NCBI RefSeq assembly: GCF_037997115.1
Contig: NZ_CP150484.1
Span: 5,254,023 to 5,310,398, forward strand
Length of the DNA: 56,376 nucleotides
Reading direction: 5' to 3'
From: Amycolatopsis coloradensis
GTDB taxonomy: Bacteria; Actinomycetota; Actinomycetes; Mycobacteriales; Pseudonocardiaceae
Below the pieces are notes generated by a model. The model searched no databases and had not been told where the DNA came from. It was given only the letters and a program-made list of their open reading frames with translations. This document shows positions 18,836-27,140 of this stretch, piece by piece. The translations under genes and the position numbers were made by a program. The first letter of the stretch is position 1; the number at the start of each line of letters is the position of its first letter.

Positions 18836-21823
18836 ATGAGCAGAGCAACTCTCCTCGCCCGCCTACGCCGGATGGGCATGTTCACCACGACGATCGCCCT
18901 GGTGCTGGGCCTCGCGTCACCCGCGGTCGCGGACGAGCTGAACGCTCTTCCGTTCCGTGATCCTGGCCTTCCGCTGACCACTCGGGTGGACGATCTGGTG
19001 CGGCGGCTGACCCTGGCGGAGAAGGTGTCGTTGCTGCACCAATTCCAGCCGGCGATCCCGCGGCTGGGCATCCCCGAATTCAAGACGGGAACCGAGGCCC
19101 TCCACGGTCTCGGCTGGACGACGGAACGCACGAACGGCGCCGTCGTGACCGCGAGCGCCACGGTCTTCCCTCAGGCGATCGGGCTCGCTTCGACGTGGGA
19201 CCCCGCGTTGATCGAACAGGTCGGGGCGGTCGTCGGTGACGAGGCGCGGGGCTACCACTCGCAGGACCCCGGGTTCTGGGGACTCCAGCTGTGGGCACCG
19301 GTGGTGAACCTGCTGCGTGATCCGCGATGGGGGCGCAACGAGGAGGGCTACTCGGAAGATCCTCTGCTGACCGGGGCGATCTCGACGGCGTACGGCAAGG
19401 GGATGACCGGCGACCATCCCCAGTACCTCAAGACCGCTCCGGTGCTGAAGCACTACCTGGCCAACAACAACGAGATCCGCCGCGACACCACGTCGTCCAA
19501 CCTGCGCCCGCGAGTGCTGCGCGAATACGACGAGCAGGCGTTCAAACCGGCTATCGCGGCCGACGCGGCGACCGGCGTGATGGGGTCGTACAACCTCGTC
19601 AACGGACGGCCCGCGACGGTCAACCCCGACCTTGACGACGTCGTGCGGACGTGGACCGACAAGACGCTCTACAACGTCAGCGACGCGTCCGCCCCGTACA
19701 ACCTGACAGGCTCCGAGAAGTACTACGGAACCAACGAGGAAGGGTTCGCGGCCACCCTCAAAGCCGGTCTGGACGGCTTCACCGTCGACAACCAGAACCC
19801 CGGCCCCACCATCAAGATCATCACGTCCGCGCTGGCCAAGGGGTTGCTCGCCGAGGCCGACATCGACAAGGCGGTGAAGCACGTCCTGAGCGTCCGCTTC
19901 CGGCTCGGCGACTTCGATCCGGACGGCGGCCCGTACGCCAAGATCGGCAAGGACGTGGTCAACAGTCCGGCGCACCGGCAGCTCGCCCGCAAGGCGGCGG
20001 GCGAGGCCATGGTGCTGCTGAAGAACGACCGCGGCGCGCTGCCGCTGGACCCGAAGCGCGGAGTCGCGGTCATCGGGCCGTTGGAGAAGACCCTGTACAC
20101 CGACTGGTACTCCGGCGGACTGCCGTACAAGGTGACCCCGGTGGACGGGATCCGCGCGCGGCTCGGCGGCGGGGCACAGATCACCGACACCGAGGCCGTC
20201 GACAGGATCGCCTTGCGCGACGCCGCCACCGGCAGGTACCTCAGCGGCGGCGCGGGTGAGGCGGGCGCGGTGCTCAAGACCGGCGCCACCAGTGCCGGGG
20301 CCACGGAGCAGTTCGACGCCTTCGAGTGGGGCGATGGTGTGCTGACGTTGCGCAGTGTCGCGAACGGGAAATACGTCGAGCGGCAGAACCTCGCCGATGC
20401 CACCAGCCCGTTCCTCAACCAGGCGCCGCAGCCGCGGGACTGGTTCGTCCACCAGCAGTTCAAACTGGAGGACGCGGGTGACGGCACGGTCGTGATCAGG
20501 TACGCCGGTTACGAGCTTCCGAACGACTGGGACGGGCCGAACAACTATCTCACCGTAGCCGCCGACGGCACACTGACCCTGGGCTCGCCGAACGCGGCGG
20601 GAGCGACCAAGTTCCGCAAGGAGCAGATCACCTCGGGAATCGACAGCGCGGTGAAGGCGGCACGATCGGCCGAAACGGCGGTCGTGGTCGTGGGCAGCAT
20701 GCCGTTCATCAACGGCCGGGAAGACCACGACCGCACCACGACGGCGCTGGCCCAGAGCCAGAGCGAACTGATCAAGGCCGTGCGCAAGGCGAATCCGAAC
20801 ACCGTCGTGGTGGTCGAGAACAGCTATCCCACGACCTTGAACTGGGAGCAGGAGAACATCCCGGCGATCGTGTGGACCTCGCACGCCGGCCAGGAGACCG
20901 GCAACGCGCTCGCCGACGTGCTGTACGGCGACGTGAACCCGGCGGGCCGGCTCACCCAGACCTGGTACCGCTCGGACGCCGATCTTCCGGACATCCTCGA
21001 CTACGACATCATGAAACGCGGCAGCACCTACCAGTACTTCACCGGTGATCCGCTTTACGCCTTCGGTCACGGTCTGTCCTACACGAACTTCCGCTACAGC
21101 GACCTGCGTCTCGGCAATCCGGGTCCACAAGGGACGTTCGAAGCGACGGTGAAGGTGACCAACACCGGGAAACGTGCCGGTGACGAGGTGGTGCAGCTCT
21201 ACACCCATCAACTCGTGTCCCGCGACAAGCAGCCGAATCAGCGGCTCCGCGACTTCGAACGGGTGCACCTGGAACCAGGGCAGACCAAGACGGTGCGCCT
21301 GTCGGTGCCCGACCTCCGGCATTGGGACGTCACCCGGGGCAAATGGGTGCTGGAATCGTCCGTCCACGAGGTGATGGTCGGTGCGTCCGCCGCCGACATC
21401 CGGCTGCGCTCGGCGATCCCCGTTCGTGGCGAGCAGATCCCGCCGCGCGACCTGACGCGGAACACCAGGGCGATCGACTTCGACGACTACTCGGGCGTCG
21501 AACTAACCGACGAAAGCAAGGTCCGTGGCGACGCCGTCGGAGTCGGCGCGGGAGACTGGCTGTGCTTCAGCGACGTGGACTTCCGTTCCGGGGCACGGAC
21601 GTTCACCGCCAGAACGGCTCGCGCCGAACCAGGAACGTCCACGGTGGAAATCCGGCTCGGCGGCCCGCGCGGCAGGCTGGCCGGAACCGCGCAGATCGCC
21701 AGTACCGGCGACAAGTACACGTACTCGACGACCACCGCGACGTTGTCCGGGCTGAACGGGCGACACGACGTCTACCTCGTCTTCACCGCCGATTCGAGAA
21801 TCAGCACGTTTTCTCTGCGGTAG
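18836..21823 (+). CDS. Secreted GH3 glycosidase with inserted beta-trefoil-like domain and C-terminal CBM6-like module
   Basis: A 995-aa protein with a signal peptide ending near SPAVA/DEL. Domain order: GH3 barrel (residues about 40-340; nucleophile D283 in NVSDAS); alpha/beta sandwich interrupted at about 455-600 by a segment with repeats of the form LRDAATGRYLSG / LRSVANGKYVERQ / YLTVAADGTLTLG, resembling a fascin/beta-trefoil fold; FnIII-like domain (GDEVVQLYTH); then about 115 residues (IDFDDYSGV onward) like a CBM6/35 jelly roll. It should act outside the cell on a polysaccharide or large oligosaccharide. Whether it is a beta-glucosidase or beta-xylosidase cannot be told. Start ATG 18836 has GGAG upstream. 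Confidence 0.9.
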   Translation: MSRATLLARLRRMGMFTTTIALVLGLASPAVADELNALPFRDPGLPLTTRVDDLVRRLTLAEKVSLLHQFQPAIPRLGIPEFKTGTEALHGLGWTTERTNGAVVTASATVFPQAIGLASTWDPALIEQVGAVVGDEARGYHSQDPGFWGLQLWAPVVNLLRDPRWGRNEEGYSEDPLLTGAISTAYGKGMTGDHPQYLKTAPVLKHYLANNNEIRRDTTSSNLRPRVLREYDEQAFKPAIAADAATGVMGSYNLVNGRPATVNPDLDDVVRTWTDKTLYNVSDASAPYNLTGSEKYYGTNEEGFAATLKAGLDGFTVDNQNPGPTIKIITSALAKGLLAEADIDKAVKHVLSVRFRLGDFDPDGGPYAKIGKDVVNSPAHRQLARKAAGEAMVLLKNDRGALPLDPKRGVAVIGPLEKTLYTDWYSGGLPYKVTPVDGIRARLGGGAQITDTEAVDRIALRDAATGRYLSGGAGEAGAVLKTGATSAGATEQFDAFEWGDGVLTLRSVANGKYVERQNLADATSPFLNQAPQPRDWFVHQQFKLEDAGDGTVVIRYAGYELPNDWDGPNNYLTVAADGTLTLGSPNAAGATKFRKEQITSGIDSAVKAARSAETAVVVVGSMPFINGREDHDRTTTALAQSQSELIKAVRKANPNTVVVVENSYPTTLNWEQENIPAIVWTSHAGQETGNALADVLYGDVNPAGRLTQTWYRSDADLPDILDYDIMKRGSTYQYFTGDPLYAFGHGLSYTNFRYSDLRLGNPGPQGTFEATVKVTNTGKRAGDEVVQLYTHQLVSRDKQPNQRLRDFERVHLEPGQTKTVRLSVPDLRHWDVTRGKWVLESSVHEVMVGASAADIRLRSAIPVRGEQIPPRDLTRNTRAIDFDDYSGVELTDESKVRGDAVGVGAGDWLCFSDVDFRSGARTFTARTARAEPGTSTVEIRLGGPRGRLAGTAQIASTGDKYTYSTTTATLSGLNGRHDVYLVFTADSRISTFSLR

Positions 21824-21861
21824 CGGTCCATTTGGTGAAAAGACACGGAAGGAACCCGGCT

Positions 21862-22557
21862 ATGCGTAGGCAAGCACGATCCTTGTTGAGCAGTGTCGTC
21901 ATGGCGTTGGTCGCCACCCTGACGATAGGAGGGACGGCGCAGGCCGCCACCTGGAGCTCTTCGGACAAGTGGGGGAGCTGGTCGAACGGCGGCTACACCG
22001 TCCGCAACAACGTCTGGGGCGGAGGCGCCGGCCCGCAGTCGATCTGGGCGAACTCCTACAGCAACTTCGGCGTCTGGGCGAACCACCCGAACACCGGCGG
22101 AGTGAAGTCGTATCCGCATTCGGCGAAGAACGTCGGCCGCCAGTTGAGCGGTCTGCGGAGCCTTTCCAGCAGTTTCGACGTCTCCAGGCCGGGCGGCGGC
22201 GCCTACGCGACGGCGTACGACATCTGGGCGAACAACAACGCCTACGAGATCATGCTGTGGATGAACAAGCAGGGTGCCGTGGGCGCGATCGGTTCGAAGG
22301 AGACCACGGTGGCGGTCGGCGGCCACACCTGGGACGTCTACCGGGGGAGCAACGGCGCCAACGCGGTGTTCTCCTTCCTGCGCACCTCCAACACGAACGC
22401 GGGTTCGGTCGACGTGCTCGCCGTGCTGAACTGGATCAAGAATCGCGGCTGGTACGGCGACGTGACGGTCGGTGAAGTGCAGTTCGGCTTCGAGATCACG
22501 TCGTCCAGCGGCGGCATGAACTTCTCGTCGAACAGTTATTCCGTCTCGTCGTCCTGA
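21862..22557 (+). CDS. Secreted GH12 endo-beta-1,4-glucanase (probable xyloglucanase)
   Basis: A 231-aa GH12 enzyme with a signal peptide ending AQA/ATW. Catalytic glutamates are E129 (AYEIMLW) and E211 (FGFEIT). GH12 enzymes cut internal bonds of cellulose or xyloglucan; the adjoining alpha-xylosidase, GH3s and importer favour xyloglucan. ATG 21862 has GGAAGGA upstream and lies 38 bp after the GH3 stop, so the two are probably cotranscribed under operator 4. No cellulose-binding module. Confidence 0.93.
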   Translation: MRRQARSLLSSVVMALVATLTIGGTAQAATWSSSDKWGSWSNGGYTVRNNVWGGGAGPQSIWANSYSNFGVWANHPNTGGVKSYPHSAKNVGRQLSGLRSLSSSFDVSRPGGGAYATAYDIWANNNAYEIMLWMNKQGAVGAIGSKETTVAVGGHTWDVYRGSNGANAVFSFLRTSNTNAGSVDVLAVLNWIKNRGWYGDVTVGEVQFGFEITSSSGGMNFSSNSYSVSSS

Positions 22558-22562
22558 TCGGT

Positions 22563-22579
22563 AGCCACTTTCGCGACAC
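22563..22579. repeat. Half-copy of the GTGTCGCGAAAG palindrome
   Basis: AGCCACTTTCGCGACAC shares the arm CTTTCGCGACAC with the element at 15092-15148, directly after the GH12 stop. The second arm is missing here. Confidence 0.5.
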
Positions 22580-22715
22580 ACACGACCCCGCCTGGATCAG
22601 GTCCGCACCGGCGGAGATGCCCGACCGTACCGCTCCGACTTGCGGGTCCGGTGCCGTCGTGTCACCAATGGACATGTTCTGAGTGGCGCGAACGGCGAGA
22701 GGACATGTACAGCCG

Positions 22716-24443
22716 GTGAACCTGACTCTCGTCGCCGTGCTCGGCGTCGTCCTCATCGTGGTGGTGGCCGCGTTCTCCGAACGGCTGAACCTGGCTGCTC
22801 CGCTGAGCCTCGTGGTGGCCGGGATCGGGCTGAGCTTTCTGCCGGGCGTCCCGCATCCGGAGGTCGAACCCGAGCTGATCCTCGCCGGGGTGCTCCCTCC
22901 GCTGCTGTATTCGGCGGCGGTGAACATGCCGATGGTCGACTTCCGACGGAACATCCGGCCGATCACCGGCCTCGCGGTCCTTCTCGTGGTGGGGACGACA
23001 CTGGGCGCCGGCTGGCTGTTCCACTGGCTGGTGCCGGGGATCGGGTGGCCCGCCGCGTTCGCGCTCGGCGCGGTCATCAGCCCCACCGACGCCGTCGCGG
23101 CGACGTCCGTGGGGCGGCGACTCGGTCTGCCACCCCGGCTGCTGACCGTGCTCGAAGGCGAAGGGCTGGTCAACGACGCCTCAGCGCTCGTGCTGCTGCG
23201 GTCCGCCGTCGCCGCGGTCGCCGGGTCGGTGTCCGTCTGGGGCGTGGTGGGCGAGTTCGTCTTCTCGGTCGTCGTGGCGGTCGGGATCGGGATCCTGGTC
23301 GGGGTCGTCAACGTGCGGGCGCGCGCCTTGCTGGGCAACGCCGTGCTCAACACGGCCATCTCGTTCGTGGTCCCGTTCATCGCCTTCCTTCCCGCGGAAG
23401 AGGCCGGCGCCTCGGGCGTGCTCGCCGTCGTCGTCGCCGGCCTGGTAACCGGTCATCTCGCCCCGCGGCACCTGCGCGCGACGGACCGCCTCGCCGAGAC
23501 CGTCAACTGGCGCACCGCGGCGTTCCTGCTGGAGAGCGGGATGTTCCTGCTCATGGGACTCAGCGTGAAGACCCTCGTCGACGAGGTGCACGAGGACGGT
23601 TCGAGCGTCTGGCGCGCGCTCGCCATCGGCCTGGCCGCGTCGGCGCTCGTCATCGTCGCGCGCGTCGTCTTCGTCGGACCGCTGGTCGCCGGCCTGTACC
23701 GCGAGCAGCGAAAAGCCGCGCGATTCAAACCGCGACTGGAGACCACGCAGGCGGTGCTGCGGGGCGACGAGTCGAATCCCGCCGTCACCGAGCGGCTGGA
23801 CAAAGCGTCACCGAGACGGGTGGCGCATTTCCGGAAACGGCTCGATCGCGCCGCCGCGGACGTGGAGTTCCGGCTCACCGAGACTCTGGGCTGGCGCGGC
23901 GGTGTGGTGCTCGGCTGGGCGGGGATGCGCGGCGCCATCACCCTCGCGGCGGCGCAGACCCTTCCGCAGGACACCCCGGACCGCGCCCTGCTGGTCCTGA
24001 TCGCCTACGTGGTGGCGACCACGACGCTGCTGGTCCAGGGGATGACCCTCCCGGCGGTCATCCGTGCGGCGCGTGTGCCCGAGGAGGATCCGGACCGGGC
24101 GCGCCAGGAGTACGTCCGGCTCATGACCGAGCTCGCCGACGCGGCGAAGTCCGTTTTGGACGATCCGGCCGACGGGCCGTTCAGCGAGGCGGTCCTGGAC
24201 CGGGTGCGCTCGGACGTGCGCGTCCCGGGCAAAGCGACTGCGGGCCGTCCGGCGCCGGAACAGGTCGAGAGCGTGCAGCAATATCTGCGGTTGCGCTTGC
24301 GTGTCCTCACCGAACAGTCCGAACGCCTTCAGCGAGCCCGGTCGAGCGGCGGATACAGTTCCGAGACGGTGAGCCGGGCGCAAACAGCCCTCGACGTGGA
24401 GATGGCCCGCCTCGAGCAGCTGGCGGATAAACCGGCGTCGTGA
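22716..24443 (+). CDS. Na+/H+ antiporter, CPA1 family
   Basis: A 575-aa integral membrane protein with about 12 hydrophobic segments in the first 400 residues. The CPA1 ion-site motif appears as GAVISPTDAVAATSV and EGLVNDASALV, then GMRGAITLAAAQTLP near the last segments. The C-terminal 170 residues are a hydrophilic, helix-rich tail. It exchanges cytosolic Na+ (or K+) for protons. I prefer GTG 22716 because GAGAGGA lies about 12 bp upstream; GTG 22683 would add 11 residues. Unrelated to the carbohydrate genes. Confidence 0.9.
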   Translation: MNLTLVAVLGVVLIVVVAAFSERLNLAAPLSLVVAGIGLSFLPGVPHPEVEPELILAGVLPPLLYSAAVNMPMVDFRRNIRPITGLAVLLVVGTTLGAGWLFHWLVPGIGWPAAFALGAVISPTDAVAATSVGRRLGLPPRLLTVLEGEGLVNDASALVLLRSAVAAVAGSVSVWGVVGEFVFSVVVAVGIGILVGVVNVRARALLGNAVLNTAISFVVPFIAFLPAEEAGASGVLAVVVAGLVTGHLAPRHLRATDRLAETVNWRTAAFLLESGMFLLMGLSVKTLVDEVHEDGSSVWRALAIGLAASALVIVARVVFVGPLVAGLYREQRKAARFKPRLETTQAVLRGDESNPAVTERLDKASPRRVAHFRKRLDRAAADVEFRLTETLGWRGGVVLGWAGMRGAITLAAAQTLPQDTPDRALLVLIAYVVATTTLLVQGMTLPAVIRAARVPEEDPDRARQEYVRLMTELADAAKSVLDDPADGPFSEAVLDRVRSDVRVPGKATAGRPAPEQVESVQQYLRLRLRVLTEQSERLQRARSSGGYSSETVSRAQTALDVEMARLEQLADKPAS

Positions 24444-24543
24444 CCGACCGCTGGAGCCGACAAGGCGGCGATAGTGATCTAGGACACAATGTCTCCGGCA
24501 TTTGCCCCGAACCGTCCGCATCGGCAAAGTCAACGATGCTTAC

Positions 24544-24870
24544 ATGCGCGGTATGAACGGATACGACTGGGCTCCGCCCACGGCTGCGGAAATGGCCGTT
24601 TGGGAGGCCAAGGCCGCGGAATTCGAACGCCTCGCCGCCGAACAGGCCGAAGAACGTTTTACCGGTCATTCGGATAGCGGCCTCGTCGAGGCCGAAGTGG
24701 ACGGCAACGGACGGCTGACGGACCTCGACGTGAGCGCCGAGGCGCTGCGTCAGGCCTACCCGCAGAACATCGGCCCGGACACCATCGAAGCCATCGTCGC
24801 AGCCCGGGCCGCGGCCGGCGCGGCAGGCCGCGAGAAGGCCGCAGGAATCCTCCCGGGGGTGCGCGCTTGA
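24544..24870 (+). CDS. YbaB/EbfC-family protein (T7SS-associated cluster, gene 1)
   Basis: About 108 residues with a helical N-terminus (AEMAVWEAKAAEFERLAAEQAEERF) and the YbaB core (GLVEAEVDGNGRLTDLDVSAEALR). YbaB proteins bind DNA, but in actinobacteria many relatives sit beside WXG100/Esp genes, where their role is unknown. The start is uncertain: ATG 24544 or 24553, neither with a clear RBS. Its stop overlaps the next gene's TTG. Confidence 0.8.
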   Translation: MRGMNGYDWAPPTAAEMAVWEAKAAEFERLAAEQAEERFTGHSDSGLVEAEVDGNGRLTDLDVSAEALRQAYPQNIGPDTIEAIVAARAAAGAAGREKAAGILPGVRA

Positions 24871-25166
24871 GCCGCAGGCGCAGGCTGGAGAACCTGGTCA
24901 GCGAGATCGAGGAGCGCGACGCCGCGCTCACGACAGCGCTCGCGAACGCCAGGGAGCAGGCCATCGAGGTCGACATCCCCGGCGAGCTCGGCGTCGTCGA
25001 GGTCTCCGGTGCCGGCCAGCTGCAACGCATCGAAATCGACCTCGAAAACCTCCCCTACACCACGGCCCAGGCGTTGAGCGAGAGCCTGCTGGAGGCGATC
25101 GTCGCCGCCGAGGAGCACGCGCAGGCACTCAGGCAGCAGGCCCTCACCGCCTCGCGCCCCCGCTGA
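24867..25166 (+). CDS. Second small YbaB-like protein (cluster gene 2)
   Basis: A 99-aa protein with an N-terminal helix and a short sheet core (QAIEVDIPGELGVVEVSGAGQLQRIEIDLENL), a YbaB-type pattern. TTG 24867 overlaps the upstream stop as TTGA, so it is coupled to gene 1. The two may form a heterodimer; that is inference. Confidence 0.8.
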   Translation: MSRRRRLENLVSEIEERDAALTTALANAREQAIEVDIPGELGVVEVSGAGQLQRIEIDLENLPYTTAQALSESLLEAIVAAEEHAQALRQQALTASRPR

Positions 25167-25186
25167 TCACCGAACGGAGAACGACT

Positions 25187-25543
25187 TTGGCTCGAATCGA
25201 AGGCACCGGTTACTACGTCGTACCGGACGCCCTCCGCAAGAACACCGAGGCGTGGGTCACCACCGGGGACGCCTGGCGGGAGTTCGTCGACCGCGGCAGC
25301 GACTACGCGGCCATGGCCCCCGCCGACATGGGGCTGCTCGGTATGAAGACCGGTTTCCCCACGGACTACAACGTCGCCCGCGAGACCATCCTGAAGACCG
25401 CTCGGATCGGCATCGAGCAGATCGACGAGGTCCGCGGCAACCTGGACAAGGTTGCCAAGGAGTACGAAAACCGCGACGCCGAGTACTACGAGAAGTTCGG
25501 ATACATGGGTGGCGACGACGACGCTGCGGACAGCCGCTTCTAG
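25187..25543 (+). CDS. EspC-like T7SS substrate/partner (cluster gene 3)
   Basis: A 118-aa, mostly helical protein resembling the ESX-1 secretion-associated (EspC-type) family. Near the C-terminus KEYENRDAEYY contains YxxxD, the general type VII export signal. TTG 25187 is preceded by CGGAGA. It is expected to pair with the WXG-type protein encoded next and be exported by an ESX machine, none of whose core genes are in the window. Confidence 0.75.
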   Translation: MARIEGTGYYVVPDALRKNTEAWVTTGDAWREFVDRGSDYAAMAPADMGLLGMKTGFPTDYNVARETILKTARIGIEQIDEVRGNLDKVAKEYENRDAEYYEKFGYMGGDDDAADSRF

Positions 25544-25583
25544 GCCCCGGCACACACTCGAAACTTAAGGAACAGAACAGAGC

Positions 25584-26261
25584 ATGGCGACACGCCAGAA
25601 GGCCGAGTGGCCTGAGAACGCGGCCAAGAAAGTCCAGGAGAAGGCCGAAGAGCACGAGCACAAGGGTGCCCTCGACACCTTGTTCATGATCCGGGATCTC
25701 CTCTTCGGCAACGCCGATCGGATGGAAGAACTGGCCGTGTGGTGGGGCCAGGCCTGGTACATGGTCGACTCGGAGACCGCGATCGACGACTCGCGCAACA
25801 ACCTCGCCGCGTACTGGCAGGGCGGCGGGTACGACTCGTACAACACCTACGCGATCAACGCCACCAAGCGCATCTCCCGCAACGAAGGTGTGTTCAACGA
25901 GATCGCCGGCACGATGGAGAGCTGCATCGACATCGTCTACGAGACCTACGGCGACGCGATCGCTTTCATCAGCGAGTGCGCCAACCAGATCGCCGAGGCT
26001 TCGGCGAACTTCCTCGAAGACCTCATCAACCCCTTCGGTGAGGCCGCGAACGTCATCCGCCTGCTCAACGGTTTCGTCCAGAACGTCAGCGATCTGGTCG
26101 AGGCCTCCGTCCGCAAAATGGGCGACCTGCGCCAGATGGGCGTGTTCCTCGCCCGGCAGGCGAACGACTTCAGTGACGTCAAGGAGATGGCCGAGGCGGC
26201 CGGGAACCCCGAACTCTGGGGGGTCAAGCCGGTGCCGAAGGAACCCGCGGCCGCGCAGTGA
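25584..26261 (+). CDS. WXG-type helical protein (cluster gene 4), predicted T7SS substrate
   Basis: A 225-aa protein. A charged N-terminus (residues 1-30) is followed by two long helices joined at AYWQGGGY, where WQG supplies the WXG turn of WXG100 proteins. A further helical region extends to about 205, then comes a short disordered tail. It is about twice the length of EsxA-type proteins. No toxin domain is recognisable, so a structural or partner role is as likely as an effector role. Its stop overlaps the next start (GTGA). Confidence 0.75.
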   Translation: MATRQKAEWPENAAKKVQEKAEEHEHKGALDTLFMIRDLLFGNADRMEELAVWWGQAWYMVDSETAIDDSRNNLAAYWQGGGYDSYNTYAINATKRISRNEGVFNEIAGTMESCIDIVYETYGDAIAFISECANQIAEASANFLEDLINPFGEAANVIRLLNGFVQNVSDLVEASVRKMGDLRQMGVFLARQANDFSDVKEMAEAAGNPELWGVKPVPKEPAAAQ

Positions 26262-26437
26262 CGGACGAACCGACGAAAGAGCCCGACGGCGAACGACTGC
26301 TCGAGAACCCGTGGGATCCGGAGACACTCGCCGCCAAACGCAAGAAGGCGGGCAAGCCGAAGGCCAGGATCAGGGGGGCGGGCAAGCCCGCCGAGGAGGA
26401 TCCTGAGTTCCGGCTCAAGTTCGGGAAGGCCTGGTAG
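26258..26437 (+). CDS. 59-aa hydrophilic protein (cluster gene 5)
   Basis: GTG 26258 overlaps the upstream stop and the frame ends at TAG 26437. The product is acidic at the N-terminus (DEPTKEPDGERLLENPWDPE), basic in the middle (KRKKAGKPKARIR) and ends FRLKFGKAW. No family recognised. The tight coupling, and a strong terminator immediately after it, support a real gene and mark the end of the cluster transcript. Confidence 0.65.
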   Translation: MTDEPTKEPDGERLLENPWDPETLAAKRKKAGKPKARIRGAGKPAEEDPEFRLKFGKAW

Positions 26438-26447
26438 TGACCCCGGC

Positions 26448-26482
26448 GGGTCCCCATAGGACGAAATGTCCTATGGGGACCC
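26448..26482. terminator. Strong hairpin terminator after the T7SS-type cluster
   Basis: GGGTCCCCATAGGAC (26448-26462) pairs perfectly with GTCCTATGGGGACCC (26468-26482) around a 5-nt loop, 10 bp after the last stop. Confidence 0.85.
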
Positions 26483-26790
26483 CTCGTGACACGCTCGCGC
26501 GCAAAGGACCTCAGCCGATGGACGGGATGCGCGCCGTGGGCGGCACGACCGGCGTTCATGACGCAGTTGGTGCTGCGACGCCGTGCCGCGTGGAAACGCG
26601 TGGTCGTCGTGGAGCTGGGTTGGACAAGTGCTACGGGGTGTGGCCGTGGACTGCGTGCCGGACCTCGACCACGCGGGGGTCATCGGCGCGAAGGCGACCC
26701 GGTCACGTCAGCCGGTATTCCATCGCGTACCGACCGGCAGCCACGGATTTTCTGGGCCGTTAGAGGGGGCGTTTGAAGCTCGCACATGTG
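26483..26790. other. Gene-free stretch before the IS-like unit
   Basis: About 300 bp with short overlapping open frames in several phases, none with convincing codon use, start site or recognisable domain. It may be residue of an older insertion, but I cannot identify a parent element. Confidence 0.4.
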
Positions 26791-26794
26791 CCTA

Positions 26795-26813
26795 GACGTG
26801 GTCTCAAAACTTA
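26795..26813 (+). repeat. Left IS-like terminal inverted repeat
   Basis: The core TGGTCTCAAAACT begins at 26800 and matches, inverted, AGTTTTGAGACCA at 28221-28233. Flanking CTAGAC (here) and CTAAGAC (inverted at the right end) extend the similarity. CTAG outside the left end and TTAG outside the right end fit the YTAR target preference of IS5-type elements. Confidence 0.6.
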
Positions 26814-26865
26814 AGGGTGTGTCACTGCGTAACCTGCCGGTCCTGGTCGTCGATCGTGGGCAGTC

Positions 26866-27066
26866 GTGGCGAAGACGACGCAGCAGCGGCGGGTCGAAGA
26901 CCGGCTCTGGGAGCTGATCGAACCCCTGATCCCGTCCCGACCAGCGCCGCGCGGTCCGGGTGGGCGGCCCCGGATCGATGACCGTGCCGCGCTAGAGGGG
27001 ATCTTGTTCGTGCTCGACACCGGCTGCCGCTGGCGAGAACTACCCGAGCAGCTCGGATGCGGGTCC
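26866..27066 (+). pseudogene. Truncated IS5-family transposase (N-terminal DUF4096 part)
   Basis: Residues 1-67 match the N-terminal domain of IS5/IS427-type transposases (VEDRLWELIEPLIPSRP; GRPRIDDRAALEGILFVLD; GCRWRELPEQLGCGSG). Similarity stops abruptly at about 27066, and the following codons to 27186 look like chance coding. The DDE catalytic domain is missing, so it is not functional alone. It starts at about GTG 26866, just inside the left inverted repeat, as expected for an intact IS left end. Confidence 0.8.
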
Positions 27067-27140
27067 GGGCACAGCACCATCGACGGGGATGAACGAGCAC
27101 TCTCGTCGGGAAGTGATCAGCCATCGGTGGGGCCGCCTCT

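Noticed and set aside
18917..21367. 816-codon open frame on the minus strand
   Set aside because: It is the antisense shadow of the secreted GH3 gene, rich in R, V, G and H with no domain; long shadow frames are expected at this GC content.
22670..22708. Repeated GGACATGT (22670 and 22701) as an operator for the antiporter gene
   Set aside because: Only 8 bp, partly within the alternative coding start, and no candidate regulator nearby; too weak to list.
22640..24430. 596-codon plus-strand frame alongside the antiporter
   Set aside because: Arginine-rich shadow frame; the antiporter frame has clear membrane segments and CPA1 motifs.
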